A DNA stretch of 5,169 nt from contig JAISDH010000206.1 in NCBI GenBank assembly GCA_031264975.1, forward strand, positions 1 through 5,169, written 5' to 3'. Origin of the DNA: Bacteroidales bacterium (GTDB lineage Bacteria > Bacteroidota > Bacteroidia > Bacteroidales > WCHB1-69). The position numbers and the translations under genes were made by a program. Numbering within the stretch: the stretch's first letter is position 1; each line of letters starts with the position of its first letter. The notes beneath the pieces are model-generated. The model did no database searches. It was not told the DNA's origin and saw only the letters and a program-made list of their open reading frames with translations. This document shows, in pieces, positions 1 through 5,169 of the stretch.

Positions 1-9
1 CCTTTGCAT
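1..9 (-). CDS. Possible start of the next operon gene, cut by the window edge
   Basis: An ATG at 9 to 7 lies one base after the rnfA stop codon and reads Met-Gln-Arg before the window ends. An AGGA stretch inside the end of rnfA lies about ten bases upstream and could help ribosome binding. Such tight spacing suggests translational coupling to rnfA. Three codons cannot identify a product. RnfB would complete the complex in the clostridial order C-D-G-E-A-B. A galE-like gene is the other candidate, because galE follows rnfA in some Bacteroides. The ATG could also be chance. Confidence 0.35.
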
Positions 10-10
10 T

Positions 11-586
11 TTACACCAATCCTGCGAAGCCCATGAAGGCGAGCGCTAAGATTCCGGCTGTAATTAATGCTATGGGCATGCCTTTTATATTTTCGGGGAC
101 TTCGGTTAAATCAAGTTGCTCGCGCAAGCCGGCAAATAATATTAACGCAAAACCAAATCCTATTGCCGTAAATATGGTAAACAGTAACGAACCCATCAGG
201 TTGTAATTTTGCTGAATAACCATAATGGCAACCCCCAATACAGCACAATTGGTTGTTATCAATGGTAAGAAAATCCCTAATGCCTGATATAGCGAAGGAC
301 TGACTTTCTTTAGGATAATCTCCAGCATTTGAACCAAGGCTGCTATAATCAAAATAAAGGAAATGGTCTGTAAAAAATCTAACTTCAATGGTACAAGTAC
401 GAACATATATACCAAATAAGTTGCCAACGTCGCAATTGTCATCACAAATACAACGGCGGCGCCCATACCTACAGAGGTAGATATTTTGTTGGATACCCCT
501 AAAAAAGGACATATCCCTAAAAACTGAGAGAAAACAATATTATTGACAAATACTGTAAAGACAATCAAAACAACTAATGCTTCCAT
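11..586 (-). CDS. rnfA: Electron transport complex subunit RnfA
   Basis: RnfA is an integral membrane subunit of the Rnf ferredoxin:NAD+ oxidoreductase, homologous to NqrE. With RnfE it forms a pseudo-symmetric pair that holds an intramembrane 2Fe-2S cluster, passing electrons across the membrane to the flavin subunits. The 191-residue protein is almost wholly hydrophobic, consistent with six helices, and matches the usual length of about 190. Cys26 in the LGICPFLGVS segment and Cys114 in TTNCAVLGVA are the expected cluster ligands. The C-terminal half has the family stretch FAGLREQLDL followed by VPENIKGMPI. The ATG at 586 is the natural start because the family begins a few residues before the first helix. 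It follows rnfE by 33 AT-rich bases with no clear Shine-Dalgarno site, and is the last identified gene of the operon. Identification is firm. Confidence 0.97.
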   Translation of the reverse strand: MEALVVLIVFTVFVNNIVFSQFLGICPFLGVSNKISTSVGMGAAVVFVMTIATLATYLVYMFVLVPLKLDFLQTISFILIIAALVQMLEIILKKVSPSLYQALGIFLPLITTNCAVLGVAIMVIQQNYNLMGSLLFTIFTAIGFGFALILFAGLREQLDLTEVPENIKGMPIALITAGILALAFMGFAGLV

Positions 587-619
587 ATCTAATAATTATT
601 TTTATATTCTAATTGAAAT

Positions 620-1207
620 TTATGCTTTCTTTGATTTTAATGAATTAATAATCGCTAAGAGAAACCCCAAAGTGATAAAAGCGCCCGGAGCCAATACAAA
701 AACGATGATTCCATCGGCGTCAATCAGCTTGTAACCGAAAACAGATAAGTTCCCAAGCAATTCTCTGACCGTTCCCAAGATGGTTAATGCCAATGTAAAC
801 CCTAAACCCATTCCCAATCCGTCAACCGTAGAATCAAGAACGTTGTTTTTGGATGCAAACGCTTCTGCACGCCCCAAAAGCAAACAGTTGACAACAATCA
901 ACGGAATAAATAACCCTAATTGACTGTGTAAATCGGGAACATACGCCTGCATCATTAAATCTACCACCGTTACAAAAGATGCGATCACAACAACAAATGC
1001 AGGAATGCGCACCGTGTCCGGAATCAGGTTTTTTAGCGACGAAATGGCAATGTTGGACAGGATAAGTACAAATGTCGTTGCTAATCCCATGCCTAATCCG
1101 TTAAATGTGGACGTTGTAACTCCCAATGTCGGACACATCCCCAACAGTAATACGAAAGTTGGGTTCTCTTTAATAATACCGTTAATAAATATCTTCCACT
1201 TATTCAT
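620..1207 (-). CDS. rnfE: Electron transport complex subunit RnfE
   Basis: RnfE is the paralogous partner of RnfA (homologue of NqrD) and an integral membrane subunit of the Rnf complex. The 195-residue product starts with the family N-terminus, a short amphipathic stretch leading into ENPTFVLLLGMCPTLGVT. Cys25 and Cys108 (in IVVNCLLLGRAEAFA) are the expected 2Fe-2S ligands shared with RnfA. The VRIPAFVVVIASFVT segment (66 to 80) and LGLFIPLIVVN (97 to 107) are also characteristic. Length and topology are normal for six helices in inverted arrangement to RnfA. Its ATG lies inside the 3' end of rnfG, overlapping it by 8 bases including the rnfG stop, so the two are probably translationally coupled. 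A strong AAAGGAGG lies 8 bases before the ATG. The C-terminus ends in a Lys-rich tail, as expected on the cytoplasmic side. Confidence 0.97.
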   Translation of the reverse strand: MNKWKIFINGIIKENPTFVLLLGMCPTLGVTTSTFNGLGMGLATTFVLILSNIAISSLKNLIPDTVRIPAFVVVIASFVTVVDLMMQAYVPDLHSQLGLFIPLIVVNCLLLGRAEAFASKNNVLDSTVDGLGMGLGFTLALTILGTVRELLGNLSVFGYKLIDADGIIVFVLAPGAFITLGFLLAIINSLKSKKA

Positions 1208-1817
1208 TGTTCTTGCCTCCTTTACTTATAAATACATCGTATGCAGTTTGAACGGCGTCGCAGTATGCCCTTGAACTGATTGTTGCAGCTGTTATTGCAT
1301 CAACGTCTCCACCGTCTTTTTTTACGGACAAGTTGTAATCGGCAGGATTTTTTCCAAGAAACTGTTTGTGAAAGTCCGATTTTGCCACTTCCATTTTGTC
1401 TCCCAATCCGGGCGTTTCCGCGTGTTCGAGTACTTCTATCTTATAAATGTTTCCATTAGGTAGAAAGCCAATCATCAATTTGATTCTTCCGGAAAATCCT
1501 ATATCTGAAAATGTTTCTACAACGGTACCTATCCATTGTTCATCTTTATAGGCGTCGTACATGGTTAGGGAATCAGCCGCCTGTTCTTTCTTTAAGACAT
1601 TGCTTTCCCCGCTTACAGGAAGAGGGATTTTCGCTTCTATCAATTTGTCAAAAGCAGGAATAACCTGTTTTATTGCCGATTCTTTTTTCTGTATTTTTGT
1701 TTGTTCTATGGGTTCCTTCGTAACGTGGTTTACGATACCCAAAATTCCCGACAACAACGTTGAAATAATGAACAAACAAAGAAATATATTTCTGAAACTT
1801 GATTTTATTTTAGCCAT
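1200..1817 (-). CDS. rnfG: Electron transport complex subunit RnfG (FMN-binding)
   Basis: RnfG is a membrane-anchored subunit with an extracytoplasmic domain carrying covalent FMN, homologous to NqrC. It relays electrons among the flavins of the Rnf complex. The 205-residue protein has a basic N-terminus, one membrane helix at about residues 11 to 32, then a soluble FMN-binding domain. HAETPGLGDK (132 to 141) is the family motif. The flavin attachment site is DAITAATISS (173 to 182), where Thr179 would be linked to FMN by an ApbE-type transferase. That enzyme is not encoded here, so it must act from elsewhere. The motif has Ala where the wider family usually has Gly (S/T-G-A-T). ATG at 1817 gives a complete anchor, 18 bases after rnfD. 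The 3' end overlaps rnfE. Length is normal and no damage is visible. Confidence 0.95.
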   Translation of the reverse strand: MAKIKSSFRNIFLCLFIISTLLSGILGIVNHVTKEPIEQTKIQKKESAIKQVIPAFDKLIEAKIPLPVSGESNVLKKEQAADSLTMYDAYKDEQWIGTVVETFSDIGFSGRIKLMIGFLPNGNIYKIEVLEHAETPGLGDKMEVAKSDFHKQFLGKNPADYNLSVKKDGGDVDAITAATISSRAYCDAVQTAYDVFISKGGKNNE

Positions 1818-1835
1818 AATGATAATGTTATTATA

Positions 1836-2828
1836 TTATTGTATTGTTTTAGCGCCAAATCTTTTTGGCTTGCATCCTTTATTAATTAACGGGACAAAAG
1901 CATTCATAATTAAAATAGCAAAAGAGACCCCTTCGGGATAACTTCCCCAGACTCGAATAAGAATCGTTAACAATCCGCATCCAATCCCAAAAACTATTTT
2001 CCCTAAATTGCTCATAGGAGACGTTACCATATCCGTTGCCATGAAAATAGCGCCGAGTAACAGTCCTCCCGTTAAAATATGAAACTGTGGAGTAATGTAC
2101 AGGGCAGGGTTAATCAAATGCAAAATGGAAGCGAAGATAAACACCGTTCCGATAAACGTAACCGGAATGTGCCATGAGATAATCTTTCTAATTAGCAATA
2201 ACAACCCTCCTGCAATAATGGCAAGAGCGGCTATTTCTCCCAACGAACCGCCTCGTTCTCCTATCAATAACTGCGCATAAGAGGGAAGTTCCTTTAATAA
2301 TTGCGTAGCGTCTCTGCCTGCATCCATTGCCGTTTTTATTATTGCCAGCGGCGTTGCTCCTGTTACGGCGTCCACATTCGTAAATCCTTGCGACGGAAGA
2401 GGCCAACTTGTCATTTGTTGCGGAAACGAAATCAATAAAAACACGCGCCCGACCAAAGCCGGATTAAAAAGATTTTTTCCCAACCCGCCAAAAGCCATTT
2501 TGCTGATTCCTATCGCAACAACCGCTCCTATTATAATAATCCACCACGATAAATTGCTCGGAACATTAAACGCTAAAAGCAATCCCGTGATAACGGCTGA
2601 CCCGTCTGAAATGGTTGCTTTCTTTTTCATCAAAAACTTCTGGAAAACCCATTCCAAAACAACGCATGATATCACACTGACCGTCGTAACGCATACTGCA
2701 TTTATTCCATAGTAATAAAAAGAAATAATCATTGCCGGAATTAATGCAATCACTACCGTCCACATGATTTTCTTTACCGAATCCGTCGTATGAACATGTG
2801 GAGAACCTGATATTTGTAGTAAACTCAT
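1836..2828 (-). CDS. rnfD: Electron transport complex subunit RnfD
   Basis: RnfD is the large polytopic flavoprotein subunit of Rnf, homologous to NqrB, and thought to be central to coupling electron flow with ion transport. The 330-residue product opens with SGSPHVHTTDSVKKIMW (7 to 23), the family N-terminus before the first helix. DGSAVITGLLLAFNVP (75 to 90) and the FGGLGKNLFNPALVGR motif (113 to 128) are diagnostic. TNVDAVTGATPLA (150 to 162) holds the covalent FMN site, with Thr159 as the flavinylated residue. Hydrophobic segments fit about nine or ten helices, and the protein ends in a basic tail after LINKGCKPKRFG. It lies 46 bases after rnfC, the widest gap within the operon, which is AT-rich with no visible terminator or promoter. 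ATG at 2828 is in the expected place for the family. Identification is firm. Confidence 0.97.
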   Translation of the reverse strand: MSLLQISGSPHVHTTDSVKKIMWTVVIALIPAMIISFYYYGINAVCVTTVSVISCVVLEWVFQKFLMKKKATISDGSAVITGLLLAFNVPSNLSWWIIIIGAVVAIGISKMAFGGLGKNLFNPALVGRVFLLISFPQQMTSWPLPSQGFTNVDAVTGATPLAIIKTAMDAGRDATQLLKELPSYAQLLIGERGGSLGEIAALAIIAGGLLLLIRKIISWHIPVTFIGTVFIFASILHLINPALYITPQFHILTGGLLLGAIFMATDMVTSPMSNLGKIVFGIGCGLLTILIRVWGSYPEGVSFAILIMNAFVPLINKGCKPKRFGAKTIQ

Positions 2829-2874
2829 ATTGTAATACTTTTTTATTGAGATTTAATGATAAATAAAATTATTG

Positions 2875-4200
2875 TTACTTTTGGGTACGCATCATTTCCC
2901 CTACTTTACTTTTTCCCAAACGAATATAATCCAGCAACGGACGACTGGAAGGACAAATAAATTGACAACTTCCGCATTCAATACAACTAATAATGAATGA
3001 ACTTTTGGCGTCTTCCCAACGACTATATTCTACCAGCGGAGCTAAGAAGTATGGCTCCAATCCCATAGGACATGCGTCTACACATTTTCCACAACGAATG
3101 CAATTGGACGGCTCTAATCTTTTCGTATCTTTTGCATTCATTTGCAAGAGCGAAGTAAATCCTTTTGTAATACAGGCGTTCAAGTTCACAATTGTTTTAC
3201 CCATCATGGGACCGCCGCTAATTAGTTTTTCGGTATCGGCAGCAAGTCCGCCATTGGCTTCTATGATTTGAGAAACAGGCGTTCCTAAACGAACTTTATA
3301 ATTTTTCGGCTGATTCACCGACTTTCCCGAATAAGTAAGATAGCTAACCATGAGCGGTTTGTTTTTTTGCACGGCTTCATATACCGACAACGCCGTTGCA
3401 ACATTATCAACTACGCAACCCACGTCAACGGGTAGCTTTCCTACAGGTACTTCTCTGGTTGTAATCGCTTTTATCAATTGTTTTTCCGCCCCTTGAGGAT
3501 ATTTTGTCCGTAGAATATGGACATTAATCCCCGAAAAACCGGCTGCAACCTCCTTTACTTTGGCAATTGCTTCGGGTTTATTGTGTTCTATTCCAATATC
3601 AACCGTTGGAACGCCTAATGCCGTCCGTAGAATGCAGGCTCCGATAAGAAATTCTTCGGTTCGCTCTATCATAATACGGTTATCAACAGAAATATAGGGT
3701 TCGCATTCGGCGGCATTGATAATGCAATAGTCTACCTTTTTCCCTTCCGGTATCATTAGTTTGACGTGGGTAGGAAAACAGGCGCCTCCCAATCCGACAA
3801 TTCCCTTTTCTTTAATCTTTTCTATAATTTCCTGACGGGAAAGCGTTATTTCTCTTTTTATTTCCGCACTTGTATCAATCTCTTCCAGCCATTGGTCTTC
3901 TTCCACGTCAATAACAATCGCCATCTTTTTATATCCGGCAATATCCGGGACAGGCTCTATTTTGGCGACAGTTCCGGTAAACGGGGAATGCAGATTCGCC
4001 GAAATAAAGGCTTCTCCTCTGGCTAAGAGTTGACCGGTCTTGACAAAATCCCCTTTGGAAACCGCAATTACAGACGACGCTCCTAAATGTTGCGTAACAT
4101 ATAATCCTGCCTGTTTAGGCAATGGAAACGTCTCAATGGGCGCATGATGCGCATATTTATTTTCTTCGGGATGTACACCTCCTTTTATAAATGTTCTCAC
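2875..4200 (-). CDS. rnfC: Electron transport complex subunit RnfC (NADH-binding, 2x 4Fe-4S)
   Basis: RnfC is the cytoplasmic subunit that exchanges electrons with NAD(H) through a flavin and iron-sulfur clusters. The 441-residue protein has the RnfC N-terminal motif GGVHPEENK (7 to 15), then a barrel-sandwich region with LHSPFTGTVAKIEP (70 to 83). A complex I 51-kDa-like flavin/NAD domain follows, with GLGGACFPTHVKL (136 to 148) and NAAECEPYI (162 to 170). An SLBB-type region comes next. Two 4Fe-4S motifs end the protein: Cys367/370/373/377 and Cys406/409/412/416. All cluster ligands are intact. The start is GTG at 4200: a TAG lies three codons upstream in frame and no ATG is available, and translation from here gives the expected N-terminus. 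It is the first gene after the promoter at 4238-4245, so it appears to lead the operon. The usual upstream rnfB is absent. Confidence 0.97.
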   Translation of the reverse strand: MRTFIKGGVHPEENKYAHHAPIETFPLPKQAGLYVTQHLGASSVIAVSKGDFVKTGQLLARGEAFISANLHSPFTGTVAKIEPVPDIAGYKKMAIVIDVEEDQWLEEIDTSAEIKREITLSRQEIIEKIKEKGIVGLGGACFPTHVKLMIPEGKKVDYCIINAAECEPYISVDNRIMIERTEEFLIGACILRTALGVPTVDIGIEHNKPEAIAKVKEVAAGFSGINVHILRTKYPQGAEKQLIKAITTREVPVGKLPVDVGCVVDNVATALSVYEAVQKNKPLMVSYLTYSGKSVNQPKNYKVRLGTPVSQIIEANGGLAADTEKLISGGPMMGKTIVNLNACITKGFTSLLQMNAKDTKRLEPSNCIRCGKCVDACPMGLEPYFLAPLVEYSRWEDAKSSFIISCIECGSCQFICPSSRPLLDYIRLGKSKVGEMMRTQK

Positions 4201-4237
4201 CTTTAACTACATTTTATACACACTAATTTTTGAAGTG

Positions 4238-4245
4238 CAAATGTA
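4238..4245 (-). promoter_or_regulatory. Bacteroidota-type -7 element for the rnf operon
   Basis: Read on the minus strand this is TACATTTG, an exact match to the TAnnTTTG -7 consensus of the Bacteroidota primary sigma factor. It is followed by CACTTC. Transcription would begin about 30 bases before the rnfC GTG, leaving a short leader with no room for a riboswitch. No good TTTG -33 element is seen upstream, where the DNA is AT-rich. Position directly in front of the first operon gene supports the call. Confidence 0.7.
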
Positions 4246-4504
4246 TCATTTATTTTTTAATGATTTGGTTTTTTGTGTTTAAAATTATTTACCGAAAATT
4301 TTAATCATTTCGTAAACAACAATCATACAAGCAGAAACAAACAAAAAAAAGTTTTCAACACATAAAAAAAAGAAATGAACAGTACAAGCCTGTAATGACG
4401 CGAAAACAAACCGTAATTGCAAAGACAGCCAAGCAATCCGATATGTTTACGTCCTGATTTGTTTGATTTTCCGCCAAAATGGAAAAGAAATTACGCGATG
4501 TAAT

Positions 4505-4526
4505 AAAAAACCCGCAATTGGGCTTT
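4505..4526 (-). terminator. Possible weak intrinsic terminator
   Basis: On the minus strand AAAGCCC (4526 to 4520) can pair with GGGTTTT (4513 to 4507) around a six-base loop, AATTGC. The pairing includes one G-T wobble, and T-rich sequence follows. It could stop minus-strand transcripts entering from the right before the rnfC promoter. The stem is short and partly made of the T-run itself, so this could be chance. Confidence 0.35.
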
Positions 4527-4646
4527 AAGGCTTCATTCCAATACATATAACAGATAACTCGTAATTTCATTTATAAATAATTTCTTTCCGAAATCGTTCC
4601 GGAAATTTTTCAAACATTGAAACAACGGAAAAAATCGTTCCGGTGT

Positions 4647-4674
4647 TTTGCAACGAATTATGTTTTTATTTTTG
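4647..4674 (+). promoter_or_regulatory. Plus-strand promoter-like site, divergent from rnf
   Basis: TATTTTTG at 4667-4674 matches the TAnnTTTG -7 consensus, and a TTTG at 4647-4650 lies 16 bases upstream, slightly close but plausible for the -33 element. Transcription would start near 4681 and run through the 21-bp tandem units and the palindrome cluster, away from rnfC. No firm gene lies downstream. An 85-codon frame from an ATG at 4703 has no recognisable domain and ends in a palindrome. In AT-rich DNA such matches arise by chance. Confidence 0.4.
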
Positions 4675-4746
4675 AAACGGATTAGTTTTCTTTTAAGACG
4701 CTATGAAAAAAAATGAATCATCGGGAATAGTAATCGAATTTTCCGC

Positions 4747-4830
4747 TCGAAACAGCAAATGCCTCTATCGAAACAGAAAATTCTTCTATCGAATCAGAAA
4801 AGCCACCTCTCGAATCAGCAAAGAACCCAA
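4747..4830 (+). repeat. Four degenerate 21-bp tandem units
   Basis: TCGA recurs at 4747, 4768, 4789 and 4810, exactly 21 bases apart. Units 1 and 2 share TCGAAACAG followed by A-rich then C/T-rich sequence. Units 3 and 4 share TCGAATCAG. The fourth unit decays at its 3' end. Because 21 is a multiple of three, any reading frame shows a heptad pattern, for example Arg-x-x-Lys in the frame from 4703 and Ile/Leu-Glu-Ser/Thr in another. The heptads therefore do not prove coding. Confidence 0.7.
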
Positions 4831-4894
4831 AAAAGCAGCTTATGATTTGTCTGAAAATAAACAAAACATTGACGAAAAAACAAACGGACATATT

Positions 4895-4912
4895 CCGTCC
4901 CTAACGGGACGG
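4895..4912. repeat. Palindromic repeat, copy 1 (forward)
   Basis: CCGTCCC and GGGACGG form a perfect 7-bp stem around TAAC. ATT precedes the stem, as in copy 2, and a GTCAACAGA-like tail follows, similar to ATTGACAGA after copy 2. These shared flanks show that the repeated unit is longer than the palindrome. It resembles dispersed intergenic palindromes recalled from Bacteroidales genomes, which is memory and not a search result. Confidence 0.85.
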
Positions 4913-4937
4913 TCAACAGATGTGGGGAACAATTCTA

Positions 4938-5018
4938 TTCTACCAATATTCCGTCCCTGACGGGACGATTGACAGAGACGAAAAACCTTGTCCTGTTAGG
5001 GACAAAATGTTGGTAGAA
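4938..5018. repeat. Compound inverted repeat containing palindrome copies 2 and 3
   Basis: Two 31-base arms, 4938-4968 and 4988-5018, are inverted relative to each other across a 19-base spacer, with 25 of 31 positions identical. Each arm holds TTCTACCAAYATT followed by the 18-base palindrome. Copy 2 is at 4951-4968 with one end mismatch, and copy 3 at 4988-5005 with one wobble pair. All six arm differences are transitions. Two palindromic units facing each other across a short spacer is the architecture of a REPIN or small non-autonomous element. No transposase is visible in the window. Confidence 0.8.
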
Positions 5019-5040
5019 GAACAAAACCAACCACAAACAA

Positions 5041-5058
5041 CCGTCCCGTTAGGGACGG
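5041..5058. repeat. Palindromic repeat, copy 4 (reverse)
   Basis: CCGTCCC-GTTA-GGGACGG is the exact reverse complement of copy 1, with a perfect 7-bp stem, followed by AATGT where copy 3 has AATGTTGG. It lies 21 bases beyond the stop codon of the minus-strand gene at the right edge, so in that gene's mRNA it would form a hairpin in the 3' untranslated region. Only moderately T-rich sequence follows, so it could protect mRNA ends or aid termination, but neither is shown. Confidence 0.85.
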
Positions 5059-5079
5059 AATGTAAAAGAAAGGTATTAT

Positions 5080-5169
5080 TTATTCTTTTTTCTGTTCCTG
5101 TTTAATTATTTCCAATGCTTTTAAAAAGATTTCATCGTGTTCGTACATGGCTTTTTCGTCGATTTCATA
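5080..5169 (-). CDS. C-terminal fragment of an unidentified protein, cut by the window edge
   Basis: A minus-strand frame is open from the window edge to a TAA at 5082 to 5080, giving 29 residues that include EIDEKAMYEHDEIF and end in IIKQEQKKE. The composition is acidic then Lys/Glu-rich and suggests a C-terminal helix on a soluble protein. No domain can be named from this length. It is preferred over the overlapping plus-strand frame because that one runs through the palindromes and has no coding character. Palindrome copy 4 follows closely after the stop. The gene lies in the same direction as the rnf operon but almost 900 bases away with a promoter between, so it is probably not part of it. 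Confidence 0.55.
   Translation of the reverse strand, partial: YEIDEKAMYEHDEIFLKALEIIKQEQKKE

Larger units (their letters stand above)
4201..5079. other. Gene-poor, repeat-bearing intergenic region
   Basis: This 879-base stretch separates rnfC from the gene at the right edge and is more AT-rich than the operon. Next to rnfC is the operon promoter. From about 4300 to 4560 there are long A-runs and short coding-like fragments in one plus-strand frame, broken by TGA codons at 4455 and 4464, but no convincing gene. A 12-base direct repeat, AAATCGTTCCGG, occurs at 4591-4602 and 4632-4643. Beyond that are a plus-strand promoter-like site, 21-bp tandem units and the palindrome cluster. I see no tRNA, rRNA or known riboswitch. 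Open frames on either strand here are short and carry no recognised domain, and two end inside palindromes. Confidence 0.75.

Noticed and set aside
111..512. Long minus-strand frame inside rnfA, and similar plus- and minus-strand frames inside the other rnf genes
   Set aside because: They are alternative-frame shadows of clearly identified rnf genes, without family motifs.
2829..2874. Internal promoter or regulatory site between rnfC and rnfD
   Set aside because: The 46-base gap is AT-rich but has no TAnnTTTG match and no stem-loop.
4355..4570. 71-codon minus-strand frame as a gene
   Set aside because: It has no recognisable domain, an unlikely Cys/Phe-rich composition and runs through A/T homopolymers; the other strand reads equally well.
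4585..4610. Plus-strand intrinsic terminator (TTTCCG, nine-base loop, CGGAAA, then T-run)
   Set aside because: The stem has only six pairs, the loop is large, and no gene upstream on that strand needs it.
4703..4960. 85-codon plus-strand frame as a firm gene
   Set aside because: Its heptads follow automatically from the 21-bp DNA repeat and its last third is translated palindrome. It is kept only as a possible transcript in the findings.
4891..5063. CRISPR array
   Set aside because: The repeats are short palindromes in both orientations with uneven spacing (38, 19 and 35 bases), the spacers contain repeat flank sequence, and no cas gene is present.
4920..5105. 61-codon plus-strand frame as a gene
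   Set aside because: It is largely translated palindrome sequence and overlaps the better-supported minus-strand C-terminus at the right edge.

Overview
The window holds most of an rnf operon on the minus strand, followed on its upstream side by about 880 bases of AT-rich, repeat-bearing intergenic DNA and the last codons of another minus-strand gene. In transcription order the genes are rnfC, rnfD, rnfG, rnfE and rnfA, right to left from position 4200 to 11. Together they encode five of the six core subunits of the Rnf complex, the membrane-bound ferredoxin:NAD+ oxidoreductase that couples electron transfer to Na+ or H+ movement. The key cofactor residues are visible: two 4Fe-4S motifs in RnfC, a flavinylation Thr in each of RnfD and RnfG, and the paired membrane Cys residues of RnfA and RnfE.

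The organism is most likely a member of the Bacteroidota, probably Bacteroidales. This rests on three things: a TAnnTTTG-type -7 promoter just upstream of rnfC, a style of Rnf sequence recalled from that group, and a cluster of CCGTCCC-TAAC-GGGACGG palindromes of a kind recalled from Bacteroidales genomes. No database search was possible, so the placement is an inference.

The sixth subunit, the ferredoxin-facing iron-sulfur protein RnfB, is not at the head of the operon where Bacteroides-type clusters usually carry it. A promoter sits directly in front of rnfC instead. An ATG one base after the rnfA stop (positions 9 to 7) may begin another gene that runs off the left edge. That gene could be rnfB, giving the clostridial order C-D-G-E-A-B, or something unrelated.

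The region from 4201 to 5079 has no convincing gene. From the operon outwards it contains: the rnfC promoter; a stretch with coding-like fragments broken by two TGA codons; a possible minus-strand terminator; a plus-strand promoter-like site; four 21-bp tandem units; and four palindromes, two in each orientation. The inner two palindromes form a 31-nt inverted repeat whose arms differ only by transitions. The right edge (5080-5169) holds the C-terminal 29 codons of an unidentified minus-strand gene. The operon itself looks conventional. The less ordinary material is the repeat-bearing intergenic region and the missing upstream rnfB.
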